DNA from: Harmonia axyridis
Taxonomy: Eukaryota > Arthropoda > Insecta > Coleoptera > Coccinellidae
Direction of reading: 5' to 3'
Length of the DNA: 64,000 bases
Assembly (NCBI RefSeq): GCF_914767665.1
Contig: NC_059507.1
Coordinates: 3,782,001 to 3,846,000, forward strand
Below the pieces are notes generated by a model. The model had not been told where the DNA came from. It worked only from the letters and a program-made list of their open reading frames with translations, and made no database searches. This document shows positions 57,470 through 64,000 of the stretch, in pieces. The position numbers and the translations under genes were made by a program. How positions within the stretch are numbered: the stretch's first letter is position 1; each line of letters begins with the position of its first letter.

Positions 57470-57562
57470 GCTCACCTGACGAAGTCATGTTATCATGACG
57501 AAACAATTGTTGTGAAAATAAATATATAAAGCGGAAATGAGTTATTTTACTTTTTAATCATC
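57470..57562 (+). mobile_element. 93-bp insert with target duplication, Penelope-like end
   Basis: Flanked by CAACGTCCAT on both sides (57460-57469 and 57562-57571; the outer C is shared), so it inserted into this DD41D copy. Copies 1 and 2 have the uninterrupted site. Contents are a hammerhead-like core followed by an A/T-rich stretch. Hammerhead ribozymes are known from Penelope-like retroelements, which makes a truncated Penelope-like insertion the best guess. Confidence 0.6.
57471..57515 (+). ncRNA. Candidate type I hammerhead ribozyme
   Basis: Stem I UCAC/GUGA; core CUGACGA at 57476-57482 (fits CUGANGA); perfect 6-bp stem II GUCAUG/CAUGAC with UUAU loop (57484-57499); GAAA at 57500-57503; a two-base-pair stem III (AC/GU, loop AAUU), leaving U57511 as the cleavage-site nucleotide. 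The one oddity is an unpaired A at 57483 between core and stem II. The very short stem III matches minimal hammerheads of retroelements. Activity is untested. Confidence 0.55.
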
Positions 57563-57588
57563 AACGTCCATTTTATTTTGTTCAGCGA

Positions 57589-58170
57589 TGAAGCGCACTT
57601 CTGGTTGAATGGCTACGTCAACAAACAAAACTGCCGCATTTGGAGTGAAGCTAATCCTCAAGTGTATGTCGAAACACCGTTACATCCAGAAAAACTGACT
57701 GTTTGATGCGCTTTATGGGCTGGTGGAATCATTGGTCCGTACTTCTTCAAAAACGATGATGGCTAGAACGTTACAGTCAATGGTGATCGGTATAGAGCCA
57801 TGATTACTAACTTTTTCATTCCTGAATTGAACAACCATGATGTCCAGGAGCTGTGGTTCCAACAAGACGGCGCAACATGTCACACAGCTCGTACAACAAT
57901 CGATTTATTGAAAAACATGTTTGGTTACCGGCCTCCAAGATCATGTGATTTAACACCGCTAGACTACTTTCTGTGGGACTATGTGGAGTCATTGGTCTAT
58001 GCGGATAAGCCACAAACCCCTGACCATTTGGAAGACAACATTCGCCGTGTTATTGCCGATATACGGCCACAAATGTTGTAAAAAGTCATCGAAAATTGGA
58101 TGTCCAGATTGGACTACATCCGAGCCAGCCGTGGCGGTCATATGCCAGAAATCATATTTAAAATGTAATG
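57589..58170 (+). pseudogene. DD41D transposase catalytic half, copy 3
   Basis: FSDEAHFWLNGY motif near 57580; TGG to TGA stop near 57708; another stop (CAG to TAG) near 57764; QQDGATCHTARTTIDLLKNM at 57860-57920, then a deletion joins directly to RPPRSCDLTPLDYFLWDYV, shortening the Asp-Asp spacing. Ends near RGGHMPEIIFKM. Confidence 0.85.
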
Positions 58171-58273
58171 CCACAAGATTATCTTGCGGATAAATAAAAT
58201 TCATGTCAATCGAATAATTCATCGTTGTTTTATAGCAGTTTAAAGTTCTCTAGCTCTAAAAAAAACACCCTTT

Positions 58274-58350
58274 ATATTTTGAACAGAAGCGGCCCTATGA
58301 CTGATCCTTGGGATACTCCGTCTTCGATTTCACTTACCTCAACTGGTCTA
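58274..58350 (-). pseudogene. Reverse transcriptase scrap
   Basis: The minus strand reads GRPVEVSEIEDGVSQGSVIG then PLLFK, the G(V/I)PQGSVLGPLLF palm motif of non-LTR reverse transcriptases with Pro replaced by Ser. It directly abuts the TA of DD41D copy 3, so that element inserted into a LINE. Confidence 0.75.
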
Positions 58351-58478
58351 CCTCTTACCATTTATATTGGTGCCATATTTTATTAGAATGCTGTCTAACT
58401 TGGGACACTTTACATATGATTGTTCAGTTCATAGTGAATTATCTTGTATATTATAATGAAACAATCAACAAAACTCAC

Positions 58479-58623
58479 CTAAACATCTGAATGGTTTGAC
58501 CCATCGCGCAGTTTTGCATTTTCCATTGCCTTGGGCAGCTGGAGATCCAACTTTGCACCATGATGCAATTTTCAGATAATGGCTGCTCTCGACGATATTT
58601 GTTATATCCCTTTTCGGATATAT
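58479..58623 (-). CDS. Appl: Appl exon: end of growth-factor-like domain
   Basis: 145 nt; acceptor tttttttcag|ATATAT; donor TTTAG|GTGAGT at 58478. Starts phase 0 with IYPKRDITNIVESSHYLKIA, continues SWCKVGSPAAQGNGKCKTAR and ends WVKPFRCL plus the first base of Glu. Joined to the exon at 14585 it gives RCLEGPFQSDALLVPE, the expected insect APPL transition from growth-factor-like to copper-binding domain. This match is strong evidence that the two exons, 44 kb apart, are one gene. Upstream exons (signal peptide and start) are not in the window. Confidence 0.95.
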
Positions 58624-58837
58624 CTGAAAAAAAAATTACTGTTAGTATGTCTCAATGGTGGTTTGAAACATTCCTCTTCTAATAAGGATACGATTTCCTT
58701 TTGGTCTATTATTTGCAATAAAAAACAGTTTTTAACTGCCCCTAAAATTTCTACCGTCAACTATTTGGATGTATAGAATCCAAAAATTGAATAAAAAAAA
58801 AATCTGTTCGTACGCCGTTCAGCTTTTCTTGGGAGCT

Positions 58838-59420
58838 ATACAGGATGATTCACCGGTATGGTCTATCAGACGTTTATGGAAAACTTATAATAATTTTGAG
58901 CTGAAAATTTGCACATTGAAGTTTGAGACAATGATTTTTCTCCCTAAAATATTTTCAGATCTCTGCAACTTCCGGTTATATCGGAAACAGACTACTACTT
59001 CCTTATTTCAAATGGCCAGCATATTATTGCATCAAAAGATAGCTTTTTTGACGACAATTTCGGCAATATGCCATACCTTAGGTGAAAACTCATCGGTTCA
59101 TGAGTTAATAGTATTATTATGAAAAGAAAGGTGTCGATGAGGACTCGCATTTTTTCGGATTTTTTCGCAGAAAAAGCTTTTTGGGAAAAAATGTTCTTCT
59201 TTTTCGATTCTGCAAATACGTAGTATTCTAAGACTGTTTGAGGTTTGGATCAAAAATGTACAGGGTGTTTAAAAGAAGATCATGAACTTCATCAAAACTT
59301 AAGATTTTCAATTTAGAACCTATATTTTTTATTATTTCAGTCTATTCTGCCTACAAAAATAGTAGGGGCTACTTGAGCAAACCTTATATCTAAAATGAAT
59401 TATTTAAGAGGTATCGAGAA
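58838..59420. repeat. Half copy of the 8423-9669 fold-back family
   Basis: Starts TATACAGGATGATTCACCGG and shares AGATCTCTGCAACTTCCGG, GGAAACAGACTACTACTTCC and the inner TACAGGGTGTTTAAAAGAAG. Only one arm plus part of the centre. Confidence 0.7.
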
Positions 59421-60117
59421 AGAACCTCAAATTAGGAATTTCATTATTATTCACTAAATCAATAAATTCACTTTACTTTCTTTTTTAAATACTTGAGAAA
59501 ATTGGTAGATGTATCTCAATCGATTTCCTTTATTGTCATGTTTCCCATAATTATGATTGAAGTAGAATCATAAAAGGATCATAACAATTGATGATACAAT
59601 AAAACGTTTTATGAAACCCACATAATAACTATGATACATCAATAGATGGCGCAATAATCTTCATATTGATTTTAACATATGCAGTCCATGCTTCTGTTTC
59701 ATGAATCCCCGATGAAAAACGTGAGGAAAGCATAATCCTATTTCAAAGTGAATGTGAGAATCGGAACCGAGAATGGAGTAGATGAGAATTAATCGTGAAA
59801 CATGGATGCAAAAATAGCGTGTGGCTTACAGCCAGGGGCAAGTTGGGTTGGAAAACTGATGAGATGACATTACGGCTAGTAAACTGGAAATTCAAACGAT
59901 ATGAGTTAAGCCATCCGTTAACTGATTGTTCGTCCATCCATGGCGTAGCTTCGAGCGATTGGATTTCTAACCTAGATATCATTTTCATAAAAATGGCGAG
60001 AATCTGCTTTATTGGACCGTGATTGGCTATGTGAACTTTTATTGAACTTTAATAACTACTGGAATAGAAATCCTTTCTTTAGAGGAAATTATAGGTTGCG
60101 TCTGAAGGGACAAGTCT
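59421..60117. other. Upstream Appl intron, no gene recognised
   Basis: The overlapping ORFs of 75-81 codons near 59743-60022 have no family motif and no splice context. I see nothing to support. Confidence 0.5.
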
Positions 60118-60760
60118 ATACAGGGTGGTCCTAAATTGGGGGTGCAAAGGGAAATTACAGATTCTTTGGGTAATTTAAAAGAAAGAAGTTTTATAAACAT
60201 GGGCCCGCAAACGAAAAGTTTTCAAGATATACAGGGTGTTGAAGTTTGATTTTTTTCTCAAAGTACCTTCCCTTCACAAGATATTTAACTCAAATTTGGC
60301 ATAAATATTCTAATTCAAAGTTTTCTTGCTAATGCTGATTTTAAATATAAATCTACAAGGTAATTTTTTTAACAATGCCTGCTTCTTTCCTCCAGAACTT
60401 TTCTTTTAACGGACCACAGGTAATTTAAAAATACGTTAAAAGAAACTTTGGTCAATAACTATACTTTTTGATATCTTAAAGTTTTGTCGTATCTGCCATC
60501 AATTCCGAGAAAAAAAATCAAACTATTCTCTAAGAAAATCCAGTTAGAAAGTTGTGTTGAATGAATGAATTTTAAGTTTTGGTTCTTATTACTCAATCTG
60601 TAGCGAAAATTAATAAAGATTCGATAAACAACTAGGACTACAAGAAACACTCTGTATCTCGAAAACAAACTTTTGTGAATCCATGTTTAAAGGACTTTTT
60701 TTTCTTGAAATTATCCAAGTAAGCTCTCATTTTCTCTTGTACCTCCAATTTAGGAGCTAT
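60118..60760. repeat. Diverged member of the 3858-4662 family
   Basis: Begins TACAGGGTGGTCCTAAATTG and contains the GCCCGCAAACG and ACAAGATATTTAACTC phrases of the family. The final bases of the window (63966 on) begin another copy (CAGAGTGTTCCTAAATTAGA). Confidence 0.55.
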
Positions 60761-61925
60761 ATATTTTCGAAAACATATACAAATTTGAAGTGGTCTGATA
60801 TTTTATTCAAAGAGTTGGTTATCAATTTTTAATATTTTAAGGTTCGTTTATATATTAGTCGAATATTGCAATAGTAGTCTATTTTAATAGGAAATAAGAT
60901 CGTTTTAATATTTTTATAGTAAGTACCGTTCCTCAATTCACTTGAGGATTATCAATGTTATTTCAAGTAAATATTGAACAAACCAGTTTGAGAAACATTA
61001 GGTTAGGAAAGAATAATTTCGAACAAACGTATCAGCTAAAATTGAATTAAGAGCTCCTATTTATTCTGAAACGATTGAGAATTCTTCGATTCCATTTTCC
61101 TTGTTAGATTTCTCAATTCAAAAAAGAAATATAACTGAATATCTATAAAAACATATATACAAAAAAAAATTGTGGGAACTATACCACCCTGTATCTCAAA
61201 AGTAAGCACGCTTACTGCATACGTTCATATAGAGTTTTTTTCTTAAAATGATTCCAATAATCACCTCCACAAATTTCAGCATATCATCAAGGAACACCCT
61301 ATAATGAGTAACAAGTACAAATATGAATATACTAAACCTTTTTTATTGAAATAAACCCTCATTACTTTAGTCTAGTGTTCGTTTCCATGCATGTACAAAC
61401 TTGAATATCCTGGCAGCATTGAAGCTTCGCTAATATCAATAACAAGGTCCGCTCATATAACAACCCTAAAGTTTTGTCTATTCGAGTTCTGAATAACCCT
61501 TCTAAATTGATTTCAAAATTTCTGGTACAACGTCTCGTATAGAATTTCCATCTATTTCTATACAGTCATTAGATTCTCGCTAGTTTTGGCATAGTTGATG
61601 CTTGAAACGAAACTTGTATTTCAATATTCCAATTCCCAGAGGCATATTTGTAAAATATGTAATAAACAATTTCAAAAAAAAAAAAAATAAAAATATCGAT
61701 ATTTTCGTTTTACAGTATGGCGCCCATTTTACATTAATACCACTTGAGCTTAATATGCACGCGTCGCATGTAATATATTTCTGCAATCTTGTGCATCTTA
61801 GACTGAATAAGGGGATTCCTCGAGCGCCGAGAGACCGAAGCATTCGCCAGTGTGACTTTATCAGTAGTTTTCTCACATTTCTATTAAATCTATTGGTAAA
61901 TTTTGGTAGTTTCAGAAATATCTTT
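60761..61925. other. Upstream Appl intron, no gene recognised
   Basis: AT-rich, with one phrase of the CACCCTGTATCTCAAAA repeat type at 61185. Frames near 61580-61950 are open by chance as far as I can tell. Confidence 0.45.
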
Positions 61926-61929
61926 CCAA

Positions 61930-62540
61930 ACTTGGCCAAAATGGCCAAGGATTTTCATCAACGCCAGCATCTTCAACTCCTGTTGAAAGACAATTTTCCA
62001 GAGCTGCTCTTAGGCTGGTTTTAGAGTCACGCTGACCGTCAGCGCTGAAGCCTACGCGCGTAACGCTCAGCGCGTAGCAACTAGAAACTCGTTTCAGAGT
62101 CACGCTGAACGTCGTGAGGTACAGTCATGCCCAACCACAACTTCAATCAAAAAACCAGTATCAATATCGCGATTCATTGTTGCGTTGACTGTCCCCGTCA
62201 GCGCGTACGTTTTACGTAACACAGTAACGCTCCCTGAGCTCGGTAGCGCGTCAGCGTGGCCTGGTCAGCGGCGCTGACGCGTGGCGCGTACGCGCTCGAT
62301 TCCTCAGCGCTGACGGTGGTCAGCGCTGAGCCGTCAGCGTTATTCAAAAACGCTTCATAAGTAATCATACATATTGGCCTGTCAGCGCCGACGGTCAGCG
62401 TGACTCTAAAACCAGCCTTACAGTAACAAAAACCCGCAATAGGTTAGGCGACAAATCTATAAGATGCCTCATGTGTCTTAGATCCTGGATGGAAAATTAT
62501 GAAATCAAACAAAGTCTGGAGATTTCTCAGTATTAGGAAA
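61930..62540 (+). pseudogene. hAT transposase C-terminus split by a MITE
   Basis: Before the insertion: SSTPASSTPVERQFSRAAL; after it: TVTKTRNRLGDKSIRCLMCL then RSWMENYEI and a stop near 62535. When the 405-bp insertion and one TTA are ignored, the frame is continuous (CTT ACA GTA ACA). The VERxFSxA…TxxRNRL pattern is the hAT dimerisation domain. Only about 70 codons are recognisable. Confidence 0.75.
62013..62417. mobile_element. PIF/Harbinger-type MITE, 405 bp
   Basis: Ends GGCTGGTTTTAGAGTCACGC and its reverse complement, extending about 30 bp with few mismatches, flanked by TTA on both sides (62010-62012 and 62418-62420). TTA duplication and the GG(C/G)…TTTTAGAG start are Harbinger features. 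It is very GC-rich, built from repeated GTCAGCGCTGA and GCGCGTA motifs, and non-coding. Confidence 0.88.
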
Positions 62541-62860
62541 CTTAATTTTTTTATTATTTTTTATTTTGTTATGATTTATAGTGATTTCTATTTCAAAAAA
62601 GTTAATATTTACGGTTCTTTTATACAATACTTTTAATGAATAAAAGTGTTTTTTGCAAGGTTCCTTTTCATTTCATATGTTTTTTTTATGTGACAGTCCA
62701 CAATAAAACTGCTAAAAATCAAGTAGCTTGATAAGATTCAAGTACTTGATAAATAAATACTTAACTTGAGATTGAAAAACTCAAAAGTAGCTTGAAAATC
62801 AAGCCAAGCCGTGAATCGCTAATCAGAAATCAATTGAATATTACAATTATTGTAAAAAAC
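62541..62860. other. Intron DNA, no gene recognised
   Basis: Short imperfect repeats of CAAGTAGCTTGA / TCAAGTACTTGA around 62720-62800; otherwise nothing seen. Confidence 0.5.
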
Positions 62861-62989
62861 ACAGTCTACAATGCTTGAAATATAGTCTTGTTATATTCAT
62901 TATTTATATCAATTTTTTTCTGAGTTCCACGAGATTTATGCTTCCCAAAATGATGAAGATATAATGAAATTTTTGTTTCAACTATCTCA

Positions 62990-63230
62990 GTGATAAAGAA
63001 CCCAGATAGCTCAGTTCGTAGAAGCCAACAAAGGAATACAACTTCAGAAGGATTTTCGGTTGTTCTTGAGCGACGTATATTGTTTCGATTTTTCACATCA
63101 CTAACTTGTTCCATTGGCGTCGGGGAAGGTACTTCACGACGACCAAAATTGCTTCAATTTTGAAAACTGTGACTGCAAGCTTCAACATTTTAACAATTTC
63201 AATGTGTTGTTGAAGCGTGTATCGTTCCAT
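62990..63230 (-). pseudogene. Transposase N-terminal relic, second copy
   Basis: The minus strand from 63230 reads MERYTLQQHIEIVKMLKLAV and KIEAILVVVKY, then in another frame MEQVSDVKNRNNIRRSRTTE. Same family and flank as 55093-55341, more degraded. Confidence 0.6.
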
Positions 63231-63240
63231 TTTAAGTAAT

Positions 63241-64000
63241 GTCGAAGTATCTACTTGTCAAATGTCAAAATATGACAGTTTCAAGAATGACAGCTGCCCA
63301 GATACCGGGCTATTCAAAATGAATCCAAAATGAAAGATTCAATCGTTACTTCTCTCAAAGATTATTCGTGAAATCGTATCCAGTTGGATTAAATCGGGCC
63401 AACAGATGGCGTGGTGGAAAGCGCTGTTCTCAAATATCCCATATGTATCAGTTTTCCATGGAAATACGTATCACTTTTCGCCTGCAACAACTGGGTAAGG
63501 TATATGGAAACCTGCTGCTTTCGCAGCTGATTCGGTTTTCCTTTTTATTAACCGGTAAAGCTGATGCAAAATAAGGCTTAATCCGCAGTTTATCAAGCCC
63601 CAAGGAAAAAGGGTTTGGTTAAGGGGGGATTATCATAATATTTTCATATTTTATCGGAACAAAAAAAAAATGCAGAAGAGAGTTTTCGTGTAGAATTTGA
63701 GATATTGTTTCGTATTCTCTGGTTTTTCGCAAAGTCGATTATTTAGCTCAGAAATAAGCTTAATTATCCTCAGACCACGTTGTTATTTATTCGTCCGTAG
63801 CCTATCCAAAGTAATGAGATGAGGTCAGCTGAAATATACAGAATATTCGAAGACGAGGCATGTTTTTCGGTCAGATGAAGGTTTTCAGATGAAATACGTA
63901 AACGAAACGTTTACTTCTTTGTTCAATAATGGGCTACTGGGATTGAAACGTTATAAAAATTAGTGATATACAGAGTGTTCCTAAATTAGAGATTCAAAGG
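63241..64000. other. Upstream Appl intron, no gene recognised
   Basis: The 5' flank of the relic (CAGCTGCCCAGATACCGGGC) is shared with 55020-55045. No other support. The first Appl exons are not visible here. Confidence 0.5.

Larger units (their letters stand above)
57261..58272 (+). mobile_element. DD41D element, internally deleted, copy 3
   Basis: TA-flanked (57259-57260 and 58273-58274), ends ACGGGTGTTTTTTTT and AAAAAACACCCTT. It carries the shared internal deletion plus a 93-bp foreign insert (57470-57562) and a further deletion in the catalytic domain near 57930. Confidence 0.9.
7255..64000 (-). other. Appl: Appl gene span (5' end outside window)
   Basis: Seven coding exons on the minus strand belong to one amyloid-precursor-like gene and together give 2007 coding nt in frame. 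Introns from 5' to 3' are about 43,893, 1,337, 1,657, 53, 171 and 2,251 bp. The visible protein order is: end of growth-factor-like domain, copper-binding domain, Asp/Glu-rich linker with a Thr run, E2, juxtamembrane, membrane helix, cytoplasmic YENPTY tail. No Kunitz inhibitor domain is seen, as expected for insect APPL. The signal peptide and first part of E1 should lie beyond 64000. Family members are neuronal type I membrane proteins processed by secretases; that role is known for the family and not shown here. Confidence 0.95.

Noticed and set aside
59743..60022. Overlapping ORFs on both strands as a first Appl exon
   Set aside because: Neither contains the cysteine pattern of the growth-factor-like domain or suitable splice sites joining to 58623.
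61602..62024. 140-codon plus-strand ORF
   Set aside because: It crosses the start of a Harbinger MITE and lies out of frame with the hAT coding remains; no family motif.

Overview
This is AT-rich animal DNA, most likely from an insect. The basis is one recognisable multi-exon gene with insect-style splice sites, embedded in a dense load of DNA transposons and non-LTR retrotransposon pieces. The gene is the Appl orthologue (amyloid precursor-like protein) on the minus strand; its C-terminus GYENPTYKYFEVKE is the insect APPL cytoplasmic tail. A beetle is plausible, but that is a guess from the repeat content.

Appl organises the window. Seven coding exons are visible at 58623-58479, 14585-14364, 13026-12650, 10992-10699, 10645-10127, 9955-9764 and 7512-7255. 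All boundaries have GT/AG sites and matching phases. Their summed length of 2007 nt is an exact multiple of three (668 codons plus stop). The exons encode the end of the growth-factor-like domain, the copper-binding domain, an acidic linker, the E2 helical domain, the juxtamembrane stretch, the membrane helix and the NPTY tail. The signal peptide and start lie to the right of the window. One intron, 14586-58478, is about 43.9 kb, so most of the window is the inside of Appl.

Layout. 1-2656: 3' part of a non-LTR retrotransposon. 2657-7250: repeats and intergenic DNA downstream of Appl. 7255-14585: six Appl exons whose introns hold a hairpin array, a fold-back element, a head-to-head Tc1 fold-back and a deleted mariner-type (DD41D) element. 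14586-58478: the giant intron, with a roughly 5.6 kb segmental duplication (16566-22206 and 31281-36860), a second duplication of about 3.2 kb (25080-28305 and 43588-47003), an Ac-like hAT element, kinesin motor remains, a Tc1 element, a hAT/ZMYM-type relic, a second hAT element carrying a mariner pseudogene, a SINE, two more DD41D copies and a large fold-back. 58479-64000: one Appl exon followed by further repeats, including a Harbinger-type MITE inside a hAT reading frame.

The least explained content is a family of small intronless genes on the plus strand inside the Appl intron. Two copies are intact (27550-27795 and 46038-46283, 81 aa each) and at least five are partial or broken. Intact copies have a TATA box, an initiator, an upstream octamer and three palindromic sites at exact 22-bp spacing. 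The predicted product is short, with two basic nuclear-localisation-like clusters and an acidic tail; I do not recognise it. Other points of note are a candidate hammerhead ribozyme in a 93-bp insertion at 57470-57562, and several long inverted repeats that Appl transcription would turn into long hairpin RNA.
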